A stretch of 31,116 bases of DNA from JAZDJP01 sp043803805. Lineage in GTDB: Bacteria; Planctomycetota; JAZDJP01. Below are positions 1-8,253 of the stretch, piece after piece. The stretch is taken from NCBI GenBank assembly GCA_043803805.1, contig JAZDJP010000146.1:1-31116 (forward strand). Reading direction: 5' to 3'. Position 1 is the stretch's first letter. The number at the start of each line of letters is the position of its first letter. A program made the translations under genes and the position numbers. Under the pieces are notes generated by a model. The model was not told the DNA's origin and ran no database searches. It worked only from the letters and a program-made list of their open reading frames with translations.

Positions 1-1474
1 TCTCGCGCCGGAGGTTGAGTTCCATGAGTTCCCCGTCGCTGGGCTGGTACTCCAGCCGGCATTGCAGGCAGATCTTCCGGATGAGGCGCTGGGCGATGAT
101 GGATTCGAGGGTCGCCGCGATGAGGAACGGTTCCACGCCGATCTCGATGAGCCGCGTGATGGTGGAGGGGGCGTCGTTGGTGTGGAGCGTGGAGAAGACG
201 AGGTGCCCCGTGAGCGACGACTGGACGGCGGTCTGGGCCGTGTCGAGATCCCGGATTTCGCCCACGAGGATGATGTCGGGGTCGTGGCGGAGGATCCGGC
301 GGAGGCACTCGGCGAAGGTGACCCCGATTTCCTCGTTGATGGGGATCTGGATGAGCCCGTCGATCGGGTACTCGACCGGGTCCTCCGTCGTGATGATCTT
401 GTCCTCGGGGTTGTTGAGCTCGTTCAGGGCCGAATAGAGCGTCGTGGTCTTGCCGCTTCCCGTGGGGCCCGTGACCAGGACGATGCCGTGGGGCTTCCGG
501 ATGATTGTCCGGAAGACGGCCAGTTCGTCTTCCCGCATGCCGACCTGCTCGAGGTCCAGCGACACGATGCTCCGGTCCAGGACGCGCATCACGACGCTCT
601 CCCCGAACATCGTGGGAAGGGTTGAAACGCGCAGGTCCACCGGATGCCCCGCCACCGTCAGGCTGATGGAACTGTCCTGGGGCATGCGGCGCTCGGCGAT
701 GTTCATCTTGGCCATGACCTTGATGCGGCTGGCGATGGCGACCGAAAGGTGGAGGGGCGGCGGCAGCATTTCGTAAAGCACGCCGTCCACCCGGTAGCGG
801 ATCTTGTACTCGGTCTCGAAGGGCTCGAAATGGACATCGCTGGCCTTCTGACGGATGGCGGTGAGCAGCACGAGGTTAACCAGTTTGATGACGGGGGCCG
901 AGTTCGCCATCGCCTGGAGGCTTTCCTCGTCGATGCTCTCGGCGGCCTGGTTGGCGACGGTGAGGAGTCCGCTTCCATCCTCGATTTCCGCGATGAGGTC
1001 TTCGACGGACTCCGTGGCGCCGGCGTAGATCTTCTCGATGGCGCGGAGGATCGCCTCCTCGTTGGAGACCGCGCCGCGAACCTCGCACCCGACGGTGAAC
1101 CGGAGATCGTCGAGGGCCGCGACGTTGAGCGGATCGGCCATCGCGACCGTCAGGATGTTGTCCTCGTAGCGGATGGGAACGATCCGGTAGGTGTTGGCCA
1201 TCGTCACGGAGACCTTGTCGATGATCTCCCGGGGGATCTCGATCTGATCGAGGTCCACCACCTCCATGCCCGCCTGACTCCCGAGGGCCAGGAGAATGTC
1301 CTGTTCCGCGACGTGCCCGAGTTCCACGAGGATTTTTCCGAGGGCGCCGCCATGCTTGCGCTGGTGCGAGAGGGCCTCCTGGAGCTGGGCGTCGGAAATG
1401 AGCTTGTGTTCCTTCAGGATTTCCCCGAGGGGCCTTCGAAGGGCGGCGGCGTGGGCGGGGGGGGGCGGGCTCAT
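1..1474 (-). CDS. Type IV pilus assembly / type II secretion ATPase, PilB/GspE family (3' end beyond the window)
   Basis: Secretion-superfamily ATPase that would power pilus or pseudopilus extension at the inner membrane. 491 codons are visible; the gene runs off the left edge. The N-terminus carries two MshEN-like repeats (LGEIL and LGKILVELG contexts), a domain that can bind c-di-GMP in relatives. The core has Walker A GPTGSGKTTT, Walker B IILVGEIRD and the His box STLHTNDA. The first CxxC of the zinc motif (ICLQC) lies near the cut; the second pair should lie outside. The ATG at 1474 is supported by an AAAGGAGG Shine-Dalgarno 6 nt upstream and overlaps the pilT stop as ATGA, so the two are probably translationally coupled. 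A run of nine C residues lies in codons 3-6. It is a paralogue of the gene at 2574-4265; whether it serves the same pilus or a type II secretion system cannot be decided here. Confidence 0.9.
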   Translation of the reverse strand, partial: MSPPPPAHAAALRRPLGEILKEHKLISDAQLQEALSHQRKHGGALGKILVELGHVAEQDILLALGSQAGMEVVDLDQIEIPREIIDKVSVTMANTYRIVPIRYEDNILTVAMADPLNVAALDDLRFTVGCEVRGAVSNEEAILRAIEKIYAGATESVEDLIAEIEDGSGLLTVANQAAESIDEESLQAMANSAPVIKLVNLVLLTAIRQKASDVHFEPFETEYKIRYRVDGVLYEMLPPPLHLSVAIASRIKVMAKMNIAERRMPQDSSISLTVAGHPVDLRVSTLPTMFGESVVMRVLDRSIVSLDLEQVGMREDELAVFRTIIRKPHGIVLVTGPTGSGKTTTLYSALNELNNPEDKIITTEDPVEYPIDGLIQIPINEEIGVTFAECLRRILRHDPDIILVGEIRDLDTAQTAVQSSLTGHLVFSTLHTNDAPSTITRLIEIGVEPFLIAATLESIIAQRLIRKICLQCRLEYQPSDGELMELNLRRE

Positions 1475-2562
1475 CGGCCGCCTCCTTTTGTATCGAGGGC
1501 CCGGAGCTTGATCTTGGATTCAAGCGTGGACGGGTCCTGGGCGCTCGAAATCATCTCATCGTACGCGATCTTGCCGGAGATGAAGAGTTCATAGAGGGAG
1601 TCGTCCATGAGCGTCATCCCGAGTTTCTTTCCGGTCTGGATGGCGGAATCGATCCGGAATACCTTGTTCTCGCGGATGAGGTTCTCGACGGCGGGCGTCA
1701 GGATCATGATTTCGAACGCCGCCACGCGTCCCTTCCCGTCGGCGCGGGGGAGGAGATCCTGCGAGATGACCGCGAGCAGCGACACCGCGATCTGCTGGCG
1801 GACCTGCTCCTGCTGCTCGTTGGGAAAGGCGTCAATGATGCGGGTGATGGTTCGCGCGGCGCCCGTGGTATGGAGGGTGCTCATGACGAGGTGCCCGGTC
1901 TCCGCCGCCCGGAGGGCCGCCTGGATGGTGTCGAGGTCCCGCATCTCGCCGACAAGGATGACGTCCGGGTCCTCGCGAAGGCCCTGGATGACGGCCTCGT
2001 GGAAGGTTCCGACGTCCACGCCGACCTCGCGGTGGTTGATGATGGACTTGTTGTGCTTGTGGTAATACTCGATGGGCTGCTCGATGGTCAGGATATGGGC
2101 GTCGCGTTCCGTGTTGATGTGGTTGGTGAGCGTGGCCAGCGTGGTCGTCTTGCCGCACCCGGTGGGGCCCGTGACGAGAATGAGCCCTTTTGGTTTGAAG
2201 AGGAGTTCCTTGAGGGATGCGGGGAGTCCGATCTCCTCGAAGGAGAGGAGGTGGGATGGGATGAGTCGCAGCGCGATGGCCAGATTGCCGCGCTCCCGGT
2301 AGACGTTCACGCGGAAGCGATCCTCGCCGAACGAGAAGCCGAAATCCACCCCTCCCTTTTCCTGGAGGACCTGCTGGGACCGGTCCGACGTGATGCTCTT
2401 CATGAGGACGGTGGTGTCCTCCGCCCCCAGAATCGGGAGGTCCAGCGGCCGCAGGCGCCCGTGGAGGCGGAGGATGGGCGGGCGACCCACCACCAGATGG
2501 AGGTCCGAGGCGTTGTTCGTGATGACGGTCTTGAGCAGCTTGTCGATCTGTATGGTGGACAT
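1471..2562 (-). CDS. pilT: Type IV pilus retraction ATPase PilT
   Basis: Hexameric ATPase that depolymerises the pilus and drives twitching motility. 363 aa, the usual length for PilT. Walker A GPTGCGKTT is at residues 132-140, Walker B VILVGEMRD at about 201-209 and the His box STLHTTGA at 228-235. The C-terminal part has the PilT-typical NLIRENK segment (about 294-300) followed by SAIQTG, which separates it from PilB. There is no N-terminal MshEN domain and no zinc CxxC pair, also as expected for PilT. The chosen start, MSTIQIDKLL, matches the family N-terminus; the reading frame is open further upstream but that part overlaps pilB in another frame. The gene lies 11 nt behind the upstream pilB and overlaps the downstream PilB/GspE-like gene by 4 nt. 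The Shine-Dalgarno is modest (GAGAGG close to the ATG), so translation may depend on coupling to pilB. Confidence 0.95.
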   Translation of the reverse strand: MSTIQIDKLLKTVITNNASDLHLVVGRPPILRLHGRLRPLDLPILGAEDTTVLMKSITSDRSQQVLQEKGGVDFGFSFGEDRFRVNVYRERGNLAIALRLIPSHLLSFEEIGLPASLKELLFKPKGLILVTGPTGCGKTTTLATLTNHINTERDAHILTIEQPIEYYHKHNKSIINHREVGVDVGTFHEAVIQGLREDPDVILVGEMRDLDTIQAALRAAETGHLVMSTLHTTGAARTITRIIDAFPNEQQEQVRQQIAVSLLAVISQDLLPRADGKGRVAAFEIMILTPAVENLIRENKVFRIDSAIQTGKKLGMTLMDDSLYELFISGKIAYDEMISSAQDPSTLESKIKLRALDTKGGGR

Positions 2563-2573
2563 GGGCCTCTCTT

Positions 2574-4265
2574 TCAATCGTCCGAAGTCGTGGTCAGAAC
2601 CTCTTCCGGGGTGGTGACGCCGGCGATGACCTTGCGGGCGCCGTCCTGGCGGAGACTCACCATTCCGGAGACCCTCGCCTGGTTCCGAATGAGGTGGGTG
2701 GGGGCCTTGTTGAAGGCCATCTCGCGAATCTGGCTGGTCATGTCCATGAGTTCGAAAATGCCGACCCGGCCGCGGAACCCGGTGTTGCGACACTCGGGGC
2801 ACCCCTTGCCGTGGTACACGGGCGTCGTGGCGATGGTTTCTTCGGAAAATCCCAACGCCTTGAGGAGGACGGGGTTGGCTTCGAAGGGCTCCCGGCACTT
2901 GTCGCATATCTTGCGGACGAGGCGCTGGGCCATGACGGCCTGGACCGAGGATGACACCAGGAACGGGGGTACCCCGATGTCGATGAGGCGCGTGATGGCG
3001 GATGGGGCGTCATTGGTGTGAAGCGTGGAGAACACCAGATGCCCCGTGAGCGCGGATTCGATGGCGATGCTCGCCGTCTCCGCATCGCGGATCTCGCCGA
3101 CGAGGATGATGTTCGGGGCCTGCCGCAGGAACGCCCGGATGATGCGGGGGAAGGACAGGTTGATCTCGCGTTTCACCTGGCACTGATTCACCCCCGAGAG
3201 GTGGTACTCGACCGGGTCCTCGGCGGTCACGATCTTCCGGTCCGCCGTGTTGAGTTCGTTCAGGGCCGCGTAGAGCGTGGTCGTCTTTCCGCTTCCGGTG
3301 GGGCCCGTGACCAGGAAGATGCCGTTGGGCTGCTTGATGATGCGCTGGAAACGCTTGTAGTCGTCCTCGTGGAACCCGAGTTCCTGGACCCCGAGCAGCA
3401 GGCTCTCCTTGTCCAGAATCCGCATGACGATGCTTTCCCCGTGCAGGTGCGGGATGAACGACACCCGGAGGTCGATCTGCCGGCCCAGCACGTTGATGAG
3501 GATGCGGCCGTCCTGGGCCCGGCGCTTCTCCTCGATCTGGACATGGGCCATGATCTTGATGCGCGAGGTGATGGAGTTCTGAAGGCGTTTCGGCGGCGAG
3601 TCCACCTCGTGGCAGACGCCGTCAATGCGGAAGCGGATGCGGATGCGGTCCGACATCGGTTCGATGTGGATGTCGCTCGCCCGGGCCTTCAGGGCCTGGG
3701 TGATGATCATCTGGACGAGCTTGATGACGGGGGCGTCGTCGCCGATGTCCACGGTGTCGGGGATCGCCACGACGTTGGCCGTGTAGGTGATCTCGCTGTC
3801 GGTCAGCTCGTGGAGCATGTCCTCGACGGTGTCTTCCTCGATGCCGTAATGCTTGGTGATGGCGCCCTGGATGGCCTTCCGGTCCGCCATGACGCAGCGG
3901 ACCTCCGTGTTGATGACAAAGCGCAGTTTGTCGAGCGCCCCGAGGTCCAGGGGATCCGCCATGGCGATGGTGATCGCCCCGTCGTCCCGTGACACGGGGA
4001 TGATGGTGAATTCCTTGGCGATATCGCGGGGGACCGCGTCGAGGACGTCCCGCGGGATGGTCATCGCGGCGGGGTCCACCAGAGGCATTTCGTACTGCTC
4101 GGCGAGGGCCTCGGTGACCTGAAGGGAGGTGGCGCGGCCCGTCTCGACGAGGATCTCCCCGATGCGGGCCTGCTTGGTTTTCTGGATATCGAGGGCTTCG
4201 AGGATCTGCTCCTCCGTGATGATATGTCTGTCCCGGAGAATGGTTCCCAAGAGCTTTCGCGTCAT
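2574..4265 (-). CDS. pilB: Type IV pilus extension ATPase PilB
   Basis: Cytoplasmic hexameric ATPase driving pilin polymerisation. 563 aa, full length. Two MshEN-type repeats at residues about 5-28 and 34-57 could bind c-di-GMP; in the first, the glycine expected eight positions into the motif is His. The ATPase core has Walker A GPTGSGKTTT at 321-330, Walker B IILVGEIRD at 386-394 and His box STLHTNDA at 413-420. The zinc site is complete: C454/C457 and C489/C492. It is first in the pilB-pilT-pilB-like operon. The ATG at 4265 has no Shine-Dalgarno, and a good -35/-10 pair ends only 9 nt upstream, so the mRNA is probably leaderless. Its close similarity to the gene at 1-1474 makes paralogous specialisation likely. 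Confidence 0.93.
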   Translation of the reverse strand: MTRKLLGTILRDRHIITEEQILEALDIQKTKQARIGEILVETGRATSLQVTEALAEQYEMPLVDPAAMTIPRDVLDAVPRDIAKEFTIIPVSRDDGAITIAMADPLDLGALDKLRFVINTEVRCVMADRKAIQGAITKHYGIEEDTVEDMLHELTDSEITYTANVVAIPDTVDIGDDAPVIKLVQMIITQALKARASDIHIEPMSDRIRIRFRIDGVCHEVDSPPKRLQNSITSRIKIMAHVQIEEKRRAQDGRILINVLGRQIDLRVSFIPHLHGESIVMRILDKESLLLGVQELGFHEDDYKRFQRIIKQPNGIFLVTGPTGSGKTTTLYAALNELNTADRKIVTAEDPVEYHLSGVNQCQVKREINLSFPRIIRAFLRQAPNIILVGEIRDAETASIAIESALTGHLVFSTLHTNDAPSAITRLIDIGVPPFLVSSSVQAVMAQRLVRKICDKCREPFEANPVLLKALGFSEETIATTPVYHGKGCPECRNTGFRGRVGIFELMDMTSQIREMAFNKAPTHLIRNQARVSGMVSLRQDGARKVIAGVTTPEEVLTTTSDD

Positions 4266-4274
4266 ATCCCCGGC

Positions 4275-4303
4275 ATCTTACATTCAATCCGCCGGGGTGT
4301 CAA
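4275..4303 (-). promoter_or_regulatory. sigma70-type promoter of pilB, probably leaderless
   Basis: On the minus strand TTGACA (4303-4298), a 17-nt spacer and TAAGAT (4280-4275). Only 9 nt separate the -10 box from the pilB ATG, so a start site at the usual distance leaves a leader of about 2-3 nt. No Shine-Dalgarno is present. Confidence 0.65.
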
Positions 4304-4375
4304 CGAATCGGGCCGGGCGGAGGGGCAATCCCGTTGGCGGTGAGGTGTCGCGGGAGAGAGGGGCTTCCTTTCCGG

Positions 4376-4403
4376 TTGACAGGAGGGGGAGCGGGAATAT
4401 ACA
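4376..4403 (+). promoter_or_regulatory. sigma70-type promoter of ppdK
   Basis: TTGACA at 4376-4381, a 16-nt spacer and TATACA at 4398-4403. The predicted start site is about 28 nt before the ppdK ATG, leaving room for the G-rich ribosome binding site (GGGGGG then ACGACC before the ATG). It is divergent from the pilB promoter about 70 bp away. Confidence 0.6.
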
Positions 4404-4438
4404 CTTGCCCCAACTTTTTTTATGCGGGGGGGACGACC

Positions 4439-7132
4439 ATGGCGAAGCACGTTTTCTTCTTTGGCGGCGGCAAGGCGGAGGCGACCGGGAAAAACCTCAC
4501 CAAGGACGTTCTCGGCGGCAAGGGCACCGGGCTCATGGAGATGACTTCCATCGGCCTGCCCGTCCCCGGCGGATTCACCATCAGCATCCAGACCTGCGAG
4601 GCGTACTACAAACTGGGCCGGAAACTTCCGAAGGGGTTGAAAGAGGAGGTGATCACGAACCTCCGGAAACTCGAGAAGGTCGCCGGGAAGATCTTTGGCG
4701 ATGCGAACGACCCCCTGCTTGTTTCCGTCCGCTCCGGCGCGGCGCGGTCCATGCCGGGGATGTTGGAGACGATCCTGAATCTCGGCTTGAACGATCAGAC
4801 GGTGGAGGGGCTTGCGAAGAAGACCGGCAACCCCCGGTTCGCCTACGACGCCTACCGGCGGTTCATCCAGATGTATTCCTCCACGGCGATGGGCCTTTCC
4901 AAGGTCCCGATGGAGGAGATGCTTCACGCGCTCAAGCACAAACTCGGCGTCAAGACCGATCCCGAGATCCCCGCGGACGGACTGAAGCAACTCTGCGCCG
5001 ATTTCAAGGAGTTCTACCGGAAGAACAAGGGCGATGAATTCCCCCAGGACCCGATGACCCAGCTCTGGGGCGCCATCATGGCCGTTTTCAATTCATGGGA
5101 GGCGGAGAAGTCCGTCACCTACCGCCGCGTGGAAAAAATCACCGATCTCAAGGGGACGGCGGTCAACATCGTCCAGATGGTGTTCGGGAACAAGGGGGAG
5201 GGATCCGGTACGGGCGTGTGCTTCACCCGGGACCCCAACTCCGGCGAGAATGTTTTTTACGGCGACTACCTGGTTGACGCCCAGGGCGAGGACGTCGTGG
5301 CGGGCATCCGCACCCCGCTCAAACTCGTGGAGCTCGACAAGCGCCTCCCGGCGGTTTACACGCAGCTCTGCGGCGTCCGGGCGACTCTGGAGAAGCACTT
5401 CAAGGAAATGCAGGACCTCGAGTTCACCGTCGAGGAGGGAACGCTTTACATGCTTCAGTGCCGCACGGGCAAGCGTCTGCCGTCGGCCGCCTTCAAAATC
5501 GCGGTGGACATGGTGAAGGAGAAACTCATCACGAAGGAGGAGGCCATCTCCCGCATCACCCCCGAGCAGATCGAGGGCGTATTCTATCCCGTGATTGATG
5601 TCGCCAGTGTGGGGGCGCCGAAACTCAAGGAACTGTTGTTCGCCAAGGGCATTGACGCCGTCCCCGGCGCCGCCGTCGGGCAGGTGGTCTTCACCGCCGC
5701 CGAGGCCGAGGCGTGGGCGAAGGACGGAAAGAAGGTCATCCTGGTTCGGAAGGAAACGTCTCCCGAGGACGTGGGCGGCATGCACGCGGCCCAGGGGATT
5801 CTCACGGCGACGGGCGGCAAGACCTCCCACGCGGCGGTGGTCGCCCGCGGGTGGGGCAAGTGCTGCATCGTCGGTTGCGAGGCGATGGATGTCAATTACG
5901 ATGCCAAGTCCGTGGTGGTGGGCGGCAAGGCCGTCAAGCAGGGGGACGAGATCACCCTGAACGGCACGACCGGCGAGGTGTTCCTCACCTCCCTGCCTCT
6001 GAAGAAGCCGGATCAGATCGAAGAGTTTTGGGCGTTCATGAACTGGTGCGACGCCGTCCGGCGGCTCAAGGTCCGGACGAACGCCGACACGCCCTACGAT
6101 TCCGAGAACGCGGTGCGGCTCGGAGCGGAGGGGATTGGCCTCTGCCGGACGGAGCATATGTTCTTCGACACGGAGGAGCGGAGACTCGCCATCCAGGAAA
6201 TGATCGTGGCCGACACGCTCGAGGCCCGCAAGAAGGCCCTCGCCCGGCTGCTCCCGTTCCAGCGGGGTGATTTCATCGGCATCTTCACGGCGATGGACGG
6301 CAAGCCCGTCACCATCCGCCTCATTGATCCGCCGCTTCACGAATTCACCCCGAAGGACGACGCCGGTGTGGCGAAATTGAGCCAGATCACGGGGATTTCG
6401 CCGGAGAAGATCCGGCACCGTTGCGAGCAGTTGCACGAGTCCAACCCGATGCTCGGCCATCGCGGATGCCGGCTGTGCATCACCTATCCGGAAATCCTCG
6501 ACATGCAGGTGACGGCGATTATTGAGGCGGCCATCGCCTGCCGGAAGAAGGGCGTCAAGGTCCTCCCGGAGATCATGCACCCGCTCGTCATTGACCGGAA
6601 GGAATTCAAAATCCTCGAGGAGCAGACCCGCCGGGTGGCGGATGCGCTCATCGCGAAAGCGGGCCTGAAGGGAAAACTGACGTACCTGGTGGGGACGATG
6701 ATCGAGATCCCGCGGGCGGCGCTCCTGGCCGACCAGATCGCGGAGGTCGCCGAATTTTTCTCGTTCGGCACCAACGACCTCACCCAGATGACTCTGGGGC
6801 TTTCCCGCGACGACGCCGGGCGGTTCCTGCCCGACTACGTCCGGGCCGAAAAGGAGGGGGGCAAGGCCATTTTCGCGGACGACCCGTTCCAGTCGCTTGA
6901 CCAGAGCGGCGTGGGGATGCTCGTGAAAATGGGCATCGAAAAAGGCCGGTCCACGCGCAAGGGGCTCAAGGTGGGGATCTGCGGGGAGCACGGCGGGGAG
7001 GCGAAATCGGTGAAATTCTGCCACCGCGTCGGGATGAACTACGTGTCCTGCTCCCCGTTCCGGGTGCCCATCGCGCGCCTGGCGGCGGCGCAGGCGGTGG
7101 TCGAGGAAAAGAAGGTGAAGAAGAAGAAATAG
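4439..7132 (+). CDS. ppdK: Pyruvate, phosphate dikinase
   Basis: Interconverts pyruvate + ATP + phosphate and PEP + AMP + PPi in the cytoplasm, serving gluconeogenesis or PPi-linked glycolysis. 897 aa, normal for the family. The N-terminal ATP-grasp part contains GGKGTGLMEM and the SVRSGAARSMPG segment. The swivelling domain has the catalytic His in GGKTSHAAVVARG (H464). The C-terminal PEP/pyruvate TIM-barrel has SFGTNDLTQMTLG and the catalytic Cys in GICGEHGG (C848). The ATG at 4439 was preferred because it follows a G-rich ribosome binding site and starts the family-typical MAKHVFFFGGG; the frame is open further upstream but crosses the promoter. It is monocistronic: own promoter, terminator at 7196-7229. 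The C-terminus is a lysine-rich tail. Nothing links it functionally to the pilus genes. Confidence 0.97.
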   Translation: MAKHVFFFGGGKAEATGKNLTKDVLGGKGTGLMEMTSIGLPVPGGFTISIQTCEAYYKLGRKLPKGLKEEVITNLRKLEKVAGKIFGDANDPLLVSVRSGAARSMPGMLETILNLGLNDQTVEGLAKKTGNPRFAYDAYRRFIQMYSSTAMGLSKVPMEEMLHALKHKLGVKTDPEIPADGLKQLCADFKEFYRKNKGDEFPQDPMTQLWGAIMAVFNSWEAEKSVTYRRVEKITDLKGTAVNIVQMVFGNKGEGSGTGVCFTRDPNSGENVFYGDYLVDAQGEDVVAGIRTPLKLVELDKRLPAVYTQLCGVRATLEKHFKEMQDLEFTVEEGTLYMLQCRTGKRLPSAAFKIAVDMVKEKLITKEEAISRITPEQIEGVFYPVIDVASVGAPKLKELLFAKGIDAVPGAAVGQVVFTAAEAEAWAKDGKKVILVRKETSPEDVGGMHAAQGILTATGGKTSHAAVVARGWGKCCIVGCEAMDVNYDAKSVVVGGKAVKQGDEITLNGTTGEVFLTSLPLKKPDQIEEFWAFMNWCDAVRRLKVRTNADTPYDSENAVRLGAEGIGLCRTEHMFFDTEERRLAIQEMIVADTLEARKKALARLLPFQRGDFIGIFTAMDGKPVTIRLIDPPLHEFTPKDDAGVAKLSQITGISPEKIRHRCEQLHESNPMLGHRGCRLCITYPEILDMQVTAIIEAAIACRKKGVKVLPEIMHPLVIDRKEFKILEEQTRRVADALIAKAGLKGKLTYLVGTMIEIPRAALLADQIAEVAEFFSFGTNDLTQMTLGLSRDDAGRFLPDYVRAEKEGGKAIFADDPFQSLDQSGVGMLVKMGIEKGRSTRKGLKVGICGEHGGEAKSVKFCHRVGMNYVSCSPFRVPIARLAAAQAVVEEKKVKKKK

Positions 7133-7149
7133 CGGATCCGGAAGGAATG

Positions 7150-7184
7150 GCCGGTGCAGGCGACGCTTCGCGCGCCTGACCGGC
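7150..7184. repeat. Bulged GC-rich hairpin after ppdK
   Basis: GCCGGT (7150-7155) pairs with ACCGGC (7179-7184), continued inward by CAGGCG with CGCCTG and further CG pairs, with single-base bulges. It lies between the ppdK stop and the terminator. It may be a REP-like element or an mRNA 3'-end stabiliser; function is not shown. Confidence 0.4.
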
Positions 7185-7195
7185 TACAATGAAGG

Positions 7196-7229
7196 GGGCG
7201 GCGGATCTGAAAAGGCCCGCCGCCCTTTT
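7196..7229 (+). terminator. Rho-independent terminator of ppdK
   Basis: Perfect 9-bp stem GGGCGGCGG (7196-7204) and CCGCCGCCC (7217-7225), 12-nt loop, then four T. It ends 14 nt before the next gene. Confidence 0.75.
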
Positions 7230-7243
7230 GATAGGGGTAAACC

Positions 7244-7513
7244 GTGAGGATTCTCCGGTCTCCTCGTAAAATGGATTGGTTGTCAGTGGTTCTTCACTTT
7301 GTTTTTGGAATGGTATTGGGTGCCTGTGCTGGTTTTATTGGGTTTTATGTTTCGCAATCAAGAGGAAATCCTTTTCTGAGATTTCGCCACTATTCGATGT
7401 TATATCCAGTTCATCTGCACCCATTTTGGCCAATGGGGGTTATCGTGGTATGCGGAACGGCCTTGGTCGGAGGGGTGCTTGCTGTTATGTATCGTGACAA
7501 GTGGTACAAATAA
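7244..7513 (+). CDS. Small AT-rich two-helix membrane protein, unknown function
   Basis: 89 aa with two hydrophobic helices (about residues 13-35 and 64-82) separated by a loop containing an unusual His/Pro cluster, and a basic C-terminus (RDKWYK). Not recognised. The GTG at 7244 is preferred because AGGGG lies 6 nt upstream; an in-frame ATG at 7271 lacks such a site. The codons are much richer in A and T than in every flanking housekeeping gene, so the gene was probably acquired or is evolving under different constraints. It stands alone between the ppdK terminator and the convergent DUF6132-like gene. Compare the other low-GC small membrane genes at 9552-10058 and 22161-22379; I see no clear sequence similarity among the three. 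Confidence 0.6.
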   Translation: MRILRSPRKMDWLSVVLHFVFGMVLGACAGFIGFYVSQSRGNPFLRFRHYSMLYPVHLHPFWPMGVIVVCGTALVGGVLAVMYRDKWYK

Positions 7514-7578
7514 CGGATCCCATCTGGGTTGTACGTCGATTTGCGATTGACTGAAATTTCAGTGCCAATTCGTGAATT

Positions 7579-7610
7579 GCACTCAGCACCCAGCACTCAG
7601 TACTCAGCAC
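7579..7610 (-). repeat. Degenerate heptanucleotide array, copy 1
   Basis: Read on the minus strand, about four and a half 7-nt units of the type GTGCTGA/GTACTGA/GTGCTGG, starting directly after the TAA of the DUF6132-like gene. The first 20 nt are identical to 9393-9412 on the plus strand, so the two arrays are inverted copies. It shows the same pattern as short tandem heptamer repeats of other genomes, but no array function is known to me. Confidence 0.75.
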
Positions 7611-7772
7611 TTACTCCCAAGTCACAAGCCCTCCCGCCAACGCCCCGTAGAACATGGACATCCACGGGCTGGAGGTGATGGGGCAGGTTCCTGACGAACA
7701 TCCGACAAGCCGGTAGTAGGCATAGCCCAGAGCTCCGCCGATCGCGATTCCGATGTACAGTTTCATGTTCAT
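7611..7772 (-). CDS. DUF6132-like small membrane protein
   Basis: 53 aa, starting MNMKLYIGIAIG. One glycine-rich helix (about 4-22), then a short loop with CSSGTCPITSSPW, then a second hydrophobic segment (about 38-51). The CxxGxCPITS pattern after a YAYYRLVGC motif matches, from memory, the DUF6132 family of tiny membrane proteins of unknown role; the two cysteines suggest a redox or metal-related site, which is inference. The start at 7772 has GGAGG 7 nt upstream; a longer version (to 7817) has no such site and would run into the promoter. Transcribed alone on the minus strand. The heptad array begins at its stop codon. Confidence 0.65.
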   Translation of the reverse strand: MNMKLYIGIAIGGALGYAYYRLVGCSSGTCPITSSPWMSMFYGALAGGLVTWE

Positions 7773-7806
7773 GGGGATTCCTCCGCTTCCGTCATTCTTC
7801 ATCTGG

Positions 7807-7835
7807 ATTTTATCCAATTATCCGTCCGCCCCCAA
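7807..7835 (-). promoter_or_regulatory. Probable promoter of the DUF6132-like gene
   Basis: On the minus strand TTGGGG (7835-7830), a 17-nt spacer and TAAAAT (7812-7807), giving a leader of about 28 nt that holds the GGAGG ribosome binding site. The -35 box is a weak match. Confidence 0.4.
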
Positions 7836-8042
7836 CTGTTTTCCTGCCCATGCCTGGCGGGCGGCCTGATTTTTCGAATTCCGGTGAAAGGGTTCCATCG
7901 GTTTTGCCGATGATATTTATAGAGGGAGGCGAGCGCGGTCCCGGGGCTGCCAGGGCATGACAGGCGGCTGGCGGGGGCCGGCCGCCTCTCTCGGTTTATC
8001 GTTTCGGCCTTTTTCCCACAACAGCATGGACATGCCTTAGTC
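7836..8042. other. Gene-free stretch with one GC-rich hairpin
   Basis: No convincing gene. GGCGGCTGGC (7963-7972) pairs with GCCGGCCGCC (7977-7986) over a GGGG loop with one wobble pair, but no T-tract follows. A small ATCGG/CCGAT hairpin lies near 7899-7913. The 153-bp palindrome begins next at 8043. Confidence 0.4.
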
Positions 8043-8195
8043 GCTGTTCAACAATAACTGCTTCATTCGGGACGGCGATGCATCCCCTCCGGCTGCGTTG
8101 CTCGTCGGTTGCGTACCTTCTGGTACGCGCTCTTCTCGCGCCTTGCCGGAGGGGCGCCTCACCATCCCTCGGTGAAGCATTTATTATTTCACAGC
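8043..8195. repeat. 153-bp imperfect palindrome (MITE- or REP-like element)
   Basis: All arms share one centre at about 8119: GCTGT 8043-8047 with ACAGC 8191-8195; TGCTTCA 8059-8065 with TGAAGCA 8173-8179; CCCCTCCGGC 8084-8093 with GCCGGAGGGG 8145-8154; GCGTACC 8111-8117 with GGTACGC 8122-8128 around a TTCT loop. The outer 23 nt of the two arms match at about 19 positions. The exact register shows one folded unit, not accidental neighbours. It holds no transposase gene. Interpretation as a non-autonomous mobile or REP-type element is inference. Confidence 0.7.
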
Positions 8196-8253
8196 TCCTT
8201 CCCGCGGCGGTAAGATGGCGCCGTTGGGATGTCTGGTCTTTTTGTGTGAGCCA

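Noticed and set aside
5093..7024. 643-codon open frame antisense to ppdK
   Set aside because: Shadow of the sense codon pattern of ppdK.
7579..7613. Heptad arrays as CRISPR repeats
   Set aside because: Units are 7 nt with no spacers and no cas genes nearby.
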